A DNA stretch of 64,000 bases from Anoplolepis gracilipes (GCF_047496725.1 NC_132972.1:6006001-6070000), one strand, 5' to 3'; shown: positions 11,901 to 25,910, counted from the stretch's first letter. Notes: generated from the sequence alone by a model not told the origin. Numbers and translations: made by a program.

Positions 11901-14039
11901 GACTTTGCCCGAATCGCGTACGATCCGTATATTATCTCGGTCGCACGTCGGACTCTCATTTATAACTAGTTCTCTTCGGAAATTAACTTTATATGTAGAT
12001 TGATTAATCTTAGCTCCTAGTGTGAAAGAGACTACAAAGTCATTTATCTCTCCGATAACTTTATTCACTTCCAGTGTTAACTAACAGATATGAGGAAAGG
12101 GTTATACTGAATGTGCGTATGATTCTCTTTAGCGTCGATTAACTATATCCATAGATTAATTAAAGCTTTGTCTTTATTGTTATAATCTTGAAAGAAACAG
12201 AAATTTGCCATTTTATGCACACTTTATTGAAAGTTAAATAGAAAGGAATATATGCATAAAAGCGAGTTACGCTGAATGCATATAATTTTCTATAACTTGA
12301 AACTACTTATAGTAAATGGTTTAGAGACAAAGAAATCAAGTTGTCAAGAATATTAAATCAGATACATACAACTTTGTTTCGTTATTTTTACGGATTTATT
12401 AGCAGACTTATTCATTATTTTTTTCGGAAAAACATGAGATTTATTTATTTTACTCATGAAGCGAGTAAATCTTTACATTACAGATTGGCATATTCGTGAC
12501 CAGCAATTATTTTGTGTGACTTTTGGAGCTTCGATATTTTAATCCAAGATTTAAATTGACTAAAGAGTTTGTCATTAAAATTAACATTTTCGCATTTACA
12601 ATTGCAATTTTCTGTTGGTTATAGTGGACGCACATATAATAGTAGACACAATATTGTTATGACATATTTGATTTAATGTTGACTATCTGATAAAATTGAA
12701 GTAAAAAGAAATTTCTCTACTAATTTACGTGAAATATTATCTATATTAATCATCTATAAATAATAATAATCTATATTAAAAGAAAAATAAAATCTCGTAT
12801 AATATCGGAAGTATTAAATATTAAAGGCGAAAGGATATTTGTATGTAAACAACGATATTATAGAATTGATTGATACGTTATTGACGTATACTACTGACGT
12901 ACCATTGACGCGCACGCGAATAAAACTTTAAAAAATCGGTCTAAACACGGCTTTTGTCAGAAAGGTATTTCTTGATTAAATAGGCGTTAACAAGTTGTTA
13001 CGCGCGCGCGTGTGCGATGGCGGGACCGATAAAAACGATTTCCACGCCGACACACGATGGACAATTACGGCGACGATAATCACTCACGCGCGCTCGTGCG
13101 GGCGGACTTTTGTTCATTGACTTTTACGCCTCGTCGGTAAAATACTTGAAAAAAATACACGTCGCTGGCGAGGAATTTCGTGGGAAATAAGCAAGCTAGA
13201 CTCGGAGATACTGCAATTATAATCGCGAATTCAAAGCTGGTTAATCCTTTCGAGCCCTTTCATTGTAGTTATTTAACTATGTATATTATCTTATTTCATG
13301 TGAAAATAGAGACGTGGATAAACACTTTAAATTAAAAATCAGACAAATATTTGTACAATTTGTATATTTATTAATAATTTAGATGAATCAGCTGATTCAT
13401 TTAGTTTTATTTCTTCTCTATCTATTATTTAATATAAAGAAATTATTATGAAAAACTTAGTTTAATATATACATTTATAAATACTTTTTCTTCTTTTCAA
13501 AATAATGTAGTTTGGAGAAAGACTTTTGCATAATGCAAAAGTATTTCTAAGAATATGCTTAATAAGGCATATAGATATAGGATTACTATATCTCGATGAA
13601 AATATTTACGAGCACATATAAAGATTTAAAAAAGATAAATTTTGAAGAAAATAACAGTTCAAAGAAAATAATAATAAACATAGGTAATTTTGAGAACCCG
13701 GATTTTATTTACTTTTTTAATAAAACAAATTAACTTTTTAATTTAAAATTAAATTAATGAAATTATTTTATTAATATAATAAAATTAAATAAATAACTAT
13801 TTTACAGACACGCTAATTGCGATATTAAGAATATTATGATTTATCTTTCTATTCATTATAAGTATCGATATGTATGGAACTCTCAAACACATAGGTCTCA
13901 GCTATGTATTTTTGAGAAATTTGTAAGTAAGAATAGAGATAAGCAAAGTCAATACATTGCATTTAATGTGCTTAGTTTAGCTTAGTGTAAAATACTGCCT
14001 ATGTATATTTGGATTATCCCGACAATCTTCTCCCGACTT

Positions 14040-14115
14040 GTTTCTCTCTCTCTCTCTCTCATTTTCTTAATTTATTCTCTCTCTTTTTCTCTCTCTCTCT
14101 TTCTTTTTCTCATTG
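14040..14115. repeat. (TC)n-rich microsatellite
   Basis: CT dinucleotide runs interrupted by TTTT and AATTTA segments. Confidence 0.85.
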
Positions 14116-14721
14116 AACAAGTTAACGACAAGATTATGACGCAGTAGTACGACGGAAAGACTATTGAGAGTGGTCACGGTGCAGGGAGGGGGAAATAAAG
14201 AACCGAGTCGATCTCTCCGAGATTGAATAACAGGATTCATTGAGGCGCGCATCGTCGTGACGAGTGGTGCAGGGGGAGAATGAGCTTTATCGCTCTTCAA
14301 TTTACCGAGGGTTAAGTACGTTGGGAAAGTACTCTTCTCCAATGCACTCGGCTGTTGGAATCCTGCCAACGAAGGATAATAACCTTCACCCTCGCCGGAG
14401 ATCACTCAAACGTTTAATATTAATGTCGAATCAAAATGATGCGTCGCATCGCGTCGCGTGGTGTCAATTTAAAACGTGTGCTTTCGCTTTCCTTTTCGCG
14501 CAAAGATATCCATATTTTTTAGGCGCACATTAAATATTTTCTGAGTTTCTGAGTTTTTCATAACATCTAATTTAATAAATTTAATAAAGAGAATTAATAT
14601 TATGAAATTAAAAGGAATCATTATTTTTAATATTACATAATTTTTAAATTTAATTTAGTCAGCAAATTTCTATTCTACAATATGCAATGTTGAAGGAATT
14701 AATGCTTTATTACGATAATTT

Positions 14722-14724
<3 letters not shown>

Positions 14725-14779
<55 letters not shown>

Positions 14780-14780
14780 G
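14725..14780. repeat. (TA)n microsatellite
   Basis: TA dinucleotides with a single G interruption near the right end. Confidence 0.95.
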
Positions 14781-17700
14781 TAAAATTTAAATTCTAATTT
14801 GTTTAATTTTATTTCATACATACTTAAGGGTTATTAAAACTGCGCATTGCAATTTCCTATTCTAATCCACCTAGAAACAGATTTGTTCTGAATTAACGTC
14901 GCAATTTCGAGAAAACGGAATGACGAATCCAACGTTAATTGGAAGGCGAGTTAAACCGCCTTTACGCAGCGCAGATGGTATACGTGATTCTCGTTAATAG
15001 CTTTCGACTGTGAAGGGCTAAGTGCATCAAGTGCACCTGTAGAAGCCCGCAAGATCGCACAAGGCTATCCTTCCCGCAGTTCTCCGTAGGTGGGAGTATT
15101 GTAATGCATATACGCACACACATGTTTTATATATATATATATATATATTAATATGTCCAGGAAATATTACGTTAATAAGTTAATAAGTTTTAATATACGT
15201 TGTTCTTGATTTCGATTTTTGTATCGACAAAATAAAACGACCAATTTTCTCTTCTTCCCGCGTGCAGATTATTAAGTTACAAAATATTTCATTACTATAA
15301 GCAAATCGTTTTTCTCGTCGTTTGCCTTTGCTCATGTCGCGCTTTGTATCCTTGTATGTGTCGATAACGAGAGTCATCCAGATCGAACTAATTAAATTCG
15401 TTAAATCGGGCTACAACGTTGAGATAGTCTCGGGCGATATTCAAAAGCGAGAGCTTAACGCGTTTGTTTCGACATTCACTTATCGAAATTCCTTTGAAAA
15501 AAAAGATCGTCGTCAAAAAAAAGATGGGCGAAAAAAAGTCGTTATCAAATAATTCGCAAAGATATTCAGCTGACAGCATTGTGTAATATTGCGCGCAAAA
15601 AAGCGAAAAAAAACTCACGCACGAAATACTTTGAAGCAGAAAACTCTCTTAATTTTTTTATTTTTGCGATGGATTTTAACTTTTAAAAGTGCAGACTTTA
15701 TGCAAGTGCAGAGTTGCAAATAGTGGCATCAAGTTTGGTCCAAATTTTCAATCGATAATTCTATAATTTTTTTATGTAATATTCCGTTCGATTCGTCTCG
15801 TGGTCTACATCGTATGTTTTCTAGCTAATTGGATTCTCCACCAGATGAGAAAAACACCGGCTGTGGAAATTAGCGTAGGCGCGGTCGTTTGCAAAATTAT
15901 CGCGATTAATGAAGCAGCCCTGTTCAGGCGATTAATCCGTCCAGATGTTTCTAAGTGAAATACTGCCGAGTCTGTTGGAAGTAACGCATACGTGAAGCTG
16001 AATTTATTTCTATGATCGTACAACGTTTCAGTAAAGTTGTTTTAAGTGTCAATTTTTTTATTTTTAATCTTAGTGCCGATGACTTTATATATATTAAATG
16101 TTAGTAGAAATTAAAATTTAAAAAAATAATTATTTCGAGAAATTTAATTAAATTAATTTAATTTAATTTTACAGTCCAGTAAAGGGATAATTAACGCTTC
16201 AAGATTATCTGAAAGAGGGATAAATCTATCATCAAATAATAGGATGAAAAAAAATAGATACTGTAGAATCTCAAACACAGCGCTTTGTGAGGGATTATTT
16301 TTCAGACAAATAATAATTTTTAAATTCGCGAGCTTTTACATAGAGTGTACATTGCTCTGAGATTTATCTATCGTGAAAAATGTATATTCGATGTCAAAGA
16401 GAACGAAAAACTGACAGCCATGTTTAGCGCGAGATGCACAGAAATATACGGAACTCCATCTCGTTGTTTTCCCCTTTTCGATACCAATTAAAAACGTGAA
16501 CGAAATGGGTATCTCCTCTATCTCTTTTGGATTTTTTATACATATTTTTATTTTTATTTTTATTTTTTTTTATCGAAACAAACATTGATATAAATGAATG
16601 AGGTTCTCGCGCCAAAGCTGTTTTGATGTTATTTGTAAGTCGTACACCACGGCTATACGCCGTATTGATCGATGGGAAAGATAATAATAGCGAGTCGTGG
16701 CACGATGCTGTTCTGATTTGATAAGGAAATTCATTAACGCGCCCCACTTTGTCCGCATTCACTGTCCCTTTTTTTCTTATCGACCGCAGACAGAGGAGTC
16801 GATATTGCGGCGCGTTGCATCGCAGCGATGTCGATTAATGTATGTGATTTTGGTGTATGAAAAATGAGTTGTCAAGCGTGATAGTCGTATAAAAGTAAAA
16901 ACATGACGTTCTTTTTTCATAAATATTAAATTTTTATACAAAGTCAGAATAGAAACGCAAGTTCTTATAATGCCTTACATTAATCAATTTACAATCTATC
17001 TTTCGTTATTAACTCTTTAAAAATAATTTTAAAATTTTTTATATATTCTTCAATATCTTCAAAAATAACTCAAAAATTCTAGACGATAGTATACAGCTAT
17101 ATTATGGAATATACAGCTAATATTATATTATGGATAATAAAGAGAAGAAAAAAGTCAAATTTCTACTAAAGTTCTATTAACAAAATAGTAAATATGATAG
17201 CAAAATTTATTTAAAATCTAATGAAAATATCTTTGAGATATCGCCGATAATATAACTCTTCGTTTACAATAACACTCTTGAAAATTTTCTGTTTGTAAGA
17301 TTAATTCTTTTTATAATTTACCAAAATTAATTTTTGTAAAAATTTTTTGTAGAAAAAAAGTATTAAATTTTCATTTTTGAAACATATTTTCTGTGCGTGA
17401 AAAAAAAGATTAAAATATATATTGTCGTGCACATGGATTTTTCTCTGTATTTGATTCGCAGTTATATTTCTGTAAATGTTAATGTAACAATGACAAAATA
17501 TAATCCACGATTTGGCACGCTATTTTTTTTCCAAAAATGCATTTTTTTATTTTTTTTCTTGCCGATGCGTTCAACATGGATGGAAAAGATTTTACGGACG
17601 CAGCTGCGTCACATTTTTATATTGTCGCGACATCTCGTATAATAACGAGGGGCATTTACATATAAACCTTGTTGTCCGCGTACAAGCAGATGCAGCTGTA

Positions 17701-17829
17701 GGAATGGTCGTTGCATATTTCGTTAGAAGTCGACTTGCGCATCGCGTAAAATCGGCTATGCTTTTTCGTTTGTTTCTTTTTCGAATAATACGGCTGACAT
17801 GTCGGAGATAAAAAAAAAAACACTAGATA

Positions 17830-17853
17830 CAATAATAATAATAATAATAATAT
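17830..17853. repeat. (AAT)n microsatellite
   Basis: About seven AAT units. Confidence 0.85.
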
Positions 17854-18625
17854 GAGATTATATTTAATTTAGTCGTGACCATTGAAAACAAGTACTTTGA
17901 TTTAGCATTGTATTGATAAATGTATTATATTTAATTTGTATATTGTGTGTGTGTTCGATAATGCTTGATAACTGATGATACTGAACAAAAAGACTTGTTT
18001 AACAGTAATAATATAAATCGTTCCATAATGTAGTATAAATAATATTTATTGTTTGCATTGATGCTCACATAAGCTGTTTGATTAACGATCGTAAATTCGA
18101 CTATGCAACATTTCGGAATATGCAATACATTCAGTGCACCGAGTCGGAATAAGGCGAGAAACGCGAAGAAAGATTTCAAAGTTCCTCGCAACTGAGTTGC
18201 ATAGAGAGGGGGCTTACTTTTTCGCAATTCTTTGTTGATAATGGCAAAGGTCACGATGCAACCTTGAGAGCTTTGCACCGCATCGTAAGAGGATTCATTG
18301 TAATCCAATATGTGCTACGTGCTATGAAACATTGCACTGTGCCTGGATAACATTTGCGACACGTTCGTGTTATGTAGACGCGAGATAGGATGATAGGCAG
18401 TTGTGTGTGATAAAGGTGCCAGCGACCGAATTATTTAATCCTGTATGTATATATTTCTGACCTATTTTTTCCTATATTTTTATATGAACTCGAGAAGTTT
18501 ACCGTTGCGATAAAAGCATTCGATTTCATTTCTGATCTCTTTCTCTTTTCTATTTTTGGCTATACTGTTAAGCAAAGAGTACACATATATTTATATACTA
18601 ATATTTGCCATTATTACGTATATAC

Positions 18626-18651
18626 TTTTTTTTTTTTTTTTTTTTTTTTTT
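18626..18651. repeat. Poly-T tract
   Basis: Uninterrupted run of about 25 T. Confidence 0.9.
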
Positions 18652-18943
18652 CGTCACATTGATGCATATTACTATAACGCGAAGGCATAGTTAAAAATAC
18701 ATGAAACTAGGCGTTGAGAGCTGTTTGAAAACTCCTGAGGGATTCGCTTCACGTATCGGCCTTCGATTGAAGGCAACTAGCATTTTGATTTTGACGAAAG
18801 CTTGAACAAGTTTGGCACAGCTGCTTTTTTCTATATGGATATGTTCCAAAAGATCGTTGACGTAATTTATTTTGCAATCATATTATATTTTTGTCAATAG
18901 CGAATTGTAGCATTTTTTAATCTAAAATTAGTCGCTTAAAAAA

Positions 18944-18974
<31 letters not shown>

Positions 18975-19830
18975 TGTATATTTAAAAAAATATATATTTT
19001 TTCCAAATAGATTTTATTTACATTTTAAGATTTTTCTATATCTTATTACAAAGATTTAAAAAAGAAATAAAAACTAAAATTTTTCAACCAATGATATCAA
19101 CTAATATATATATATATATTGTATAGTTTTTTTTACTTTTTTGTAATTATATATCATCGTTGAAATGTTTATTTTCAATCAAACTCAATTCAATACTCGC
19201 TTTTTAATCAATAAATTATTTCTAAAATTTTATTTCTGAAATTTTTTATATAAATATTTTAATAATATAACAAAAAGTAATACTACAAATGTTTTAAAAA
19301 TTTGAATACTTTATTTTTTACTATCTCGCAGAATTTGTATTATTTTCAGAATCTTTATCGTCACTGATTTATGAGACGGATTTGTATATGCGTAGGTATT
19401 TCCCTAAGGATAGTTTTGCGTGCGATTTACTTGCAGGACAGAATACTTGTGGGCTTGATACGAAGCCGAGACACGAGATAGGATACTGTTACATGATGAC
19501 TGCGGAAAGTTCTTATCTGTACTGTTATAGCAAAGTCTGCTCAATTCTATTGCGTTTTGGTGTACCATGTACAATGAGATAGATGTGATTTTGAAACAGA
19601 GAGAAAATTGCATAAAATCATATAAAGTCGCGACAGCAAAAAAAGTTAACAGTAAAAAAATATTGTTTAATGGAATGGAGGGTAGAGATATCACTTTTTT
19701 ATTGTCAGCAGCAGAAGTTTACAACTTCATACATACATAAGCATTTGTGAAGTTTTCAATATGCAATACGTATTTTAATATAACGCGATATGCATATTGT
19801 ATGATATTTCCATTTATCCTATTGAGTTGT

Positions 19831-19833
19831 GTG

Positions 19834-19901
<68 letters not shown>
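19831..19901. repeat. Compound (TC)n(TA)n microsatellite
   Basis: About nine TC units pass directly into about 25 TA units, ending in GTATGTATAG. Confidence 0.95.
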
Positions 19902-19908
<7 letters not shown>

Positions 19909-21439
19909 AGTTATACAATTGAAATGGAACTATAGTGATTTTTTTATGGTGTACAGAGAGCTTATATGTATTATAGTATATATGCATTCACATTTATCAA
20001 ATTTACGAGACGTAGGTATATTTTGAGTCTTTTTTCTGTATATAACTTTGTTTTACAAACATTTTACATAGGAGAAAAACATTCATTTCAATATTATTTA
20101 TAGTGGATGCGCGAAAATAGTTTATCACATTTTAATTTATAAAAAAGATTATATTATTTATTAATATTATTAGCAAACTGAACAAGTTATTTGCTATGAG
20201 ATAACTATACTTTGATTTATACAGCTTTATTTATTATATTCTGATAGCGTTACGTGAGATAGTGACACGAAACGGTCACTCACTTGATCAACGTATCAGA
20301 CATTGTGCGAGATAGATGTTTCTATTATGGATTAATAATTATAATTGGCAAGGTTACAATTTGGTCGGTAAATTTGAAAATTACAAATTATAAACATAAA
20401 TTCAATTCTTAATTTCTTTTGTATGCAAGTCACGACAATTAACGCTCGAAGTAGTTAATAATTGATAACAAAATATTAAATTTAAAAAATCAAAGAGCTA
20501 CGACTAATTTTTTTGTTTGTCACATTACATGTTTACAATATATATGTCTGTATAAGTCAACGTAAAAAAGCTATTTGAACTGAAAATTTTATATTTATCT
20601 TTCATTAAACGATTAAATGTAAAATTTTATATTGAAATAAAATATAAATCTTCTTAAAAATATTGACACTCTTTTCGACAGAAATGTGAAAATAATAATG
20701 TTATAAAATTATGGTTAAATAAAATTTTGTTATGAAATAGTACGAGCATGCTCAGCAGTTTTATGCGAAACTGCGACATACGGTGTCCTTACGATTGCAG
20801 TAGACCGGGTATGGCCTACTTCCAGAAACAATCGCACAATGTCTAGAACATCTTGGTGGGCCAATCGTAAGTGTTGGGAGCTTGAAGGGGGTGCGTGAGA
20901 ATGACCCGCTTTCAGTGCTCCAGATGCCGTCAAGGTCACGATTTGCCTCGCGTTTCACCTGATACGAAACTTTGCACGCAGACCTTTCTATCTATCATTA
21001 ATTGTATAAAAGATGATGTTGCGGATTTGAATATCTTTATGCTGACAATGGTTTGAGCTTAAGAGATAAATAAACAAGCTAAAATTTTTAAATCTACATT
21101 TATTCATGTTTCGAATTTTATACAAATTTTAATTATTTTTATTTAAATTTTATAAATTTTATCGTATATTTAAGATTTTTATATCATTTCTCCGACAAGT
21201 TATAAATTTTTACTGCTTGGCGTATTTTCATCTTTTCTCCTCTATAACTAATAATAACAAATAATAATAATAATAATAATAAAAGAATAATATTCTATTT
21301 AATTATGAAAATATACATATTGCACCCATAATATAATACAAACATATTATACATAATAAATATTTTGTTATCTCCAATTAAATTACTAAGCTAAATAAAA
21401 GATTAATTAACCGTTGTAAAAGTAGTAAACAGTTGAGAG

Positions 21440-21857
21440 CAAATAGTATTTACATGTATGTGCCGAACGTAAATTGAAAGTATTTTAAAACGGTATCCGT
21501 CACGCGATTTCGGCGAAGGTCGACGACGCCCGGAGATACACATGAGGAGAAAAGCGCGGCTTTAGTATCAGTTATCACGGAATTTTTCGGATGCTCAGGT
21601 AGTAGGGACACCGACGGTGGTTGGTTCTTCGGAAAACGTGGCGGAGCGTGTTGGTTACCATGCAATGCCAGCTGGGATTGGTCGAGTTTGGTGGGCGAAG
21701 GGAGATCAATACTGGGAGGCTTTCGACATGGAGAGGCGTAGGCCGGTGTGTTCTCCACGAGGAACGAGAACCGGGATTAACCGCTGCTACTGACATGGCC
21801 TTGTGATTGTGACCTTAACCTTGATAACGCCCTTGAGCGAGATACAAAAGCCTGTCT

Positions 21858-21904
<47 letters not shown>

Positions 21905-22080
21905 GGTATCGGCAACGACGGGAATTTTCACGCCGGAAAATTCGTGGCCACATTTAACTCCCTGTAGAGTCGAGCATTCGCTGTAACGTCGGCCGAATCG
22001 TCGGCGGATTTTATAGGTCGCCCTTTGTATATGTTACAAGGCCATTGAAGCGGCTCTCGAAACGCTGACGTAGATACCCT
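21440..22080. promoter_or_regulatory. CpG-rich island containing a (TCG)n tract
   Basis: A block of about 640 bp, markedly richer in G+C and CpG than its flanks, with both strands partly open by composition. It contains the trinucleotide run at 21,855-21,904 and, just upstream of it, GTGACCTTAACCTTGA, which resembles nuclear-receptor half-sites. No start, splice and frame combination convinces me that it is coding. It could be a promoter, a 5' untranslated exon or a conserved regulatory block. The next supported transcription unit to the right starts about 3 kb away. Confidence 0.3.
21855..21904. repeat. (TCG)n trinucleotide microsatellite
   Basis: About 16 consecutive TCG units inside a CpG-rich island. 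Long CpG-containing trinucleotide tracts suggest little CpG depletion in this genome. Not inside a supported reading frame. Confidence 0.95.
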
Positions 22081-22561
22081 GGGATAGGGTAGACAAACGT
22101 ACGATGATTATGAAAGCAGATACTTACTTTGAAACTTTTCGTTTTGATTCATTGAACATGCTTGATAAACTTTCTTTATAAATCGGCATGTCATGCGGAG
22201 ATTAATGTTTTGAAAATGCATCTGGTATTTTGACATTGTTTTTTTTATCTAAATTTTTTTATATTACGTTATATATATATATATATATATATATCTCAAA
22301 CTAAACAGGTTTTTTTGGCACCGTAATCCTGAACGCGTGGGTAACTAGAGTCTGAGTTAATTTTTGTACTCTAAAATTACTTAAAAAATTCTATAAAAAA
22401 TTACACATCTTCTTTTAAGTTTAAATTAAAAGTTTATGTAGTAGAGTTAAAGAAAAAATATTTTTAAATACTATATTTTTGTTATTTGTTAGAACAAGAT
22501 TTAGAAATATAGATGTTTTATATAAAAGTGGCAGGGACACGAAAGACCCACGTGTTCAATT

Positions 22562-22564
<3 letters not shown>

Positions 22565-22605
<41 letters not shown>

Positions 22606-22613
22606 TTATTTAT
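22565..22613. repeat. (TA)n followed by (TTTA)n
   Basis: TA dinucleotides passing into three TTTA units. Confidence 0.85.
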
Positions 22614-24739
22614 ACAAATAGGTATCTCAAATCATGTAAAATATAAAATTTTAAATTATAAACATAAGTATCGCGAAAAAATTATTTTTTAATTTTATAT
22701 ATTATTATATTTCCTTTTTCTTTCAAAACTAATGGAATCATAATAAAATCATTACATCGTTGAAATAACACTTGCTTTGATAAACATTTGCTTTTATATT
22801 TCAAAATTGTATACTGAAGTATTTTGATAAGTACATTTTAAGTATTTGAATAAACGGAATATATTTTGTCGTTGAATCAAGTCAGTCTTTTTGTACTTGG
22901 ATCAGCGGTTAGTCCAATGGAAATTATTGTACATCAACGATAATAAGACTCCGCTCGATTTCCATATAATTAAGATCAACTGTTATCATCGTCGCGGCCT
23001 TGACTATGTGCGCAACTCGACGTAATAAAGTTTAAGCGAAGTCGTTATGCTCGATTTTATCACTGTGCCTTTAGAACTGAGATGACCATGTATACGTCGA
23101 TGCATCAAAAATTCTCTCATTCTTCATATGAAATACTCAGAGTAAGAGAGAAATCTTAATAATTGATACGTTTAATTAAAACAATCCACGATGACTTTAT
23201 TCATAATGAATTTATATAATTTATAAGAAATTTTATATTTAAAGAGAACGCATTTGTTAGAGATTATCGATTCAATCGTAAACTCAATTCACTCTCGCTT
23301 TGAAAGCCTCATCTCGTAGTTGTTAGAACATTTGTAGATCGTTATGTTATCCTGCGAGTAAAACTGTCCGTCGACGAGATCGGTTGATTGATTATCGCGA
23401 ACGTCCGCGATGTCGCTTCGTTTACAAGGGTGTTCGATCCATCTTCAGTGATCAATTTCTCTTGACAGGTTCTCTCTTTTTTTCTTTCTCTCTGTCTCTT
23501 GGCAGTTCTTTTATGCATTACTCCTTTGCCCTCGTTTCTTTTCTCTTTTCCTTCGATCGCTCGTATTTTTACGAAGAATCGATAGTAAAAAAAAAAAAAA
23601 AAATGAAGTATGCGTTTTAACAACAGATGGTAGGATGGTGAATCATATTTGTAAAACCGCCTAGCTTTCTTGGAATTTACAAGTACATATCTGAAAACGA
23701 TTTGAAAATACATACTTTGAATATGAAACAGCACGTGTTTTCTTTTGCGTGACGCGACAGTTAAAAACGTCAAACTATTTAAAAGAATGTAATGTTTGTC
23801 GAGAAGCAACTTATTTTGTAACCGTTTTGTACCTATTGATTTCTGACCGTAATGATTAATGCATTTTTCGACGCACGTTTCATATTTTGGTGAGTGCGCA
23901 GTTTTTGCATGGCATCGGCGATGTGAGATAACTGAAAGATTAAAATACATGGTAATATGCGAATATTATACGACGTCGGTATTTTTAACATCTGTAACAT
24001 CTCATAAACATTACTATTTTTCTTGTATAGACTGATTCACATATATCGTTCATATGCTATATATCCTTTTTACGATTGCTTTCGATTTTTAATTATAAAT
24101 ATTATAATAACCATCAATACTATAGAGTAGATATTGCATCGCGATGGAATAAGAAAGATTGAATAATAAATTCTATCTAGCAATTTTTTTTTTTTCAATT
24201 GCTGAAATAAAACCCGGAAGAAAAAGAGAGAGAAACGCGAGTACTTTTTCAACATAAAACAGTTTATTTTATGCGAGTAAGATAATAAATTTTGCGAGAG
24301 AAAGAGAGATTATATTCTTAAGCCTTTTATGAAACTTTCATAAAAGAGAAAAAAATCTTCTGATTTAAAACATGCTGCACTAGCAAATTTTTTATTTTCT
24401 GATATGGTTAATTTATTAAGTAAAATATATTTAATTAAAGAAGTATAATGTTTAATTAACGAAATAATGCTCGAAAAATTATCATCAGTGATAAATTAAG
24501 ATATTTAGATCTATAAAATATATGTCATGAAGAAAAAAACTTTAAAAATTAAGGATAATATTAAAAAATTTTTTCTCGTACTCATCCGCTTGAGAATAAT
24601 CTATAACAGAGTGATCATAAACTATCTTCTTTATTTAAATAAGTTTAAGAGTTTCGCGAAACGTTTAATATATTTATTTATCAAACGAATAATAACAGAT
24701 TCGTTAACTCTAGCAACTTTACACAAGTAACTAAAATGA

Positions 24740-25336
24740 GACTCGCGCTCGCCTTTCTGTAGGACGGTACGAAACGATTCCGCTCATCTGTCTGGCTCAC
24801 TCTGATTAAGAAGTTAACCGAATTTGGTCGCTCCTGTAGACTCGTGGTGTGCCGTGGGGTTCGCGGCAATTGGCACGATGTCAGAGGCACCGGCTACGCG
24901 GAGGGAAACGTGAGAGAGGTGACTGACGTCGTTTGCCAACGGTCATCATCAGATGTCGTCTCGGCGGCGATTAGTTCGCGCTCGTTCGTGCCTGTCTGTG
25001 CCGCCGATATACTTGACATCGTCGTCGGCGAGTAATGTCAGGGAGGTCCGATCGATTCGTTGAGCATCACGGATCGATTGATGCTCGCATATGATTCCGG
25101 TGCACGTGCGATAACTACATCCGCTATATCCGTCATCGACGCTTCGCGCTCGTGAAGTTTTCGCGACGAATTCTCGAGAAGAATTTTTCATCATCGATCA
25201 GCCGATCGAAAATTCGGCATCCCCGACGGATTGACTCGAAATATCGGATCTTTGAATCTGTCGACATAGAGAGGACGGAATCTTGAATAAACTTGGAATA
25301 AACTTGACCGAGACGTCCGAGACAGTGTCTTCAATC
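24740..25336 (+). promoter_or_regulatory. CpG-rich 5' region of the gene starting at 25,445
   Basis: Base composition changes sharply at about 24,740, from AT-rich to CpG-rich (CTCGCGCTCGCC, GGTGTGCCGTGGGGTTCGCGG), and stays so into the first coding exon. This fits a TATA-less promoter plus 5' UTR. I did not find a TATA box; several TCAG-like initiator cores exist (for example ATGTCAGAGG near 24,878 and ATGTCAGGGAGG near 25,036), and I cannot choose between them. Confidence 0.45.
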
Positions 25337-25369
25337 ATGATCATTCGACGCGCGATACGAAACTGTTAA
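25337..25369 (+). other. Short uORF (10 codons) upstream of the 25,445 start
   Basis: ATG at 25,337 opens a 10-codon frame ending in TAA at 25,367-25,369. It is in the same frame as the main ORF and ends 75 nt before it. Start context (CAATCATGA) is weak to moderate. If it lies in the 5' UTR it could reduce translation of the main frame. Confidence 0.5.
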
Positions 25370-25444
25370 CGTAGGGAGAGGTCAAAAAGATCAGAAGTGT
25401 CGCGGGTGTCATTCAGATTTGAGGATCAACGTTATCGTGATCAA

Positions 25445-25587
25445 ATGGCGTTATTCTCCGGTGGTAGCAGCGGTGCCGGCAGCGGCGGCTCACCGCCCAT
25501 CAAACCGGAAGAGCCTACCGTCCCTTCCAGACAACGGAGTCTTAAGGATCGGTTGCGAGAAGGCATCACCGGCGGATTCGCTTGGCA
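25445..25587 (+). CDS. First coding exon of an unrecognised protein (gene A)
   Basis: The ATG at 25,445 lies in a strong insect start context (ATCAAATGG) and is the first ATG after the in-frame TAA at 25,367. Forty-seven codons plus two bases follow, up to a strong donor (CA|GTGAGT at 25,588), so the next exon must supply the third base of codon 48 (phase 2). Residues 5-16 are a Gly/Ser low-complexity segment (SGGSSGAGSGGS), then a proline-rich stretch (PPIKPEEPTVP, 17-27), then a basic, probably helical segment (RQRSLKDRLREG, 29-40; RQRS is a possible basophilic kinase site) and GGFAW. There is no signal peptide or membrane segment. This looks like the cytosolic N-terminus of a larger protein. 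I do not recognise the family. No later exon could be assigned in the window, so the first intron may be very long. Confidence 0.65.
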
Positions 25588-25773
25588 GTGAGTATTTTCG
25601 CCGGTGTGATTATTTATGAAATTTGCAGATGATTGGGGATTTTTACTTCATTTTTGCATCCCTCATATTGTCTCACTTTGCCTGTCAAATCTATAGGCCT
25701 AGAATATTAATAACCTACTAATCGTATTACACTATCATCATTACATAAAATTACAAGAATTGTAGTAATATTA

Positions 25774-25847
25774 AATATATATATATATATATAGATATAA
25801 TTATATATATATATATATAGATATAATTTATATATATATATATATAG

Positions 25848-25908
<61 letters not shown>

Positions 25909-25910
25909 TT
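25774..25910. repeat. Compound (TA)n minisatellite with GATATAAT spacers
   Basis: TA runs are punctuated three times by TAGATATAAT, giving a higher-level repeat of about 25-30 bp, and end in a longer pure TA run. It begins about 190 bp inside the presumed first intron of gene A. Confidence 0.9.

Larger units (their letters stand above)
11900..24700. other. AT-rich non-coding DNA with microsatellites
   Basis: No credible exon was found. The largest frame here (minus strand, 23,950-23,342, 202 codons) has a low-complexity, FFFFFYY- and KR-rich product and no splice or start context, and is treated as chance. Notable contents are the poly-T, (TA)n, (CT)n and (AAT)n tracts listed separately, a CpG-rich patch at about 13,000-13,140, and the island at about 21,440-22,080. 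Confidence 0.6.

Noticed and set aside
20730..20958. Short ORFs in a G+C-richer patch, considered as a transposase remnant
   Set aside because: I could not match either strand to a catalytic motif or to a known transposase tail.
23342..23950. 202-codon minus-strand open frame
   Set aside because: The product contains a run of phenylalanines from a poly-A tract and an Arg/Lys/Glu-rich low-complexity segment from GA-rich DNA; no splice or start context and no recognisable domain.
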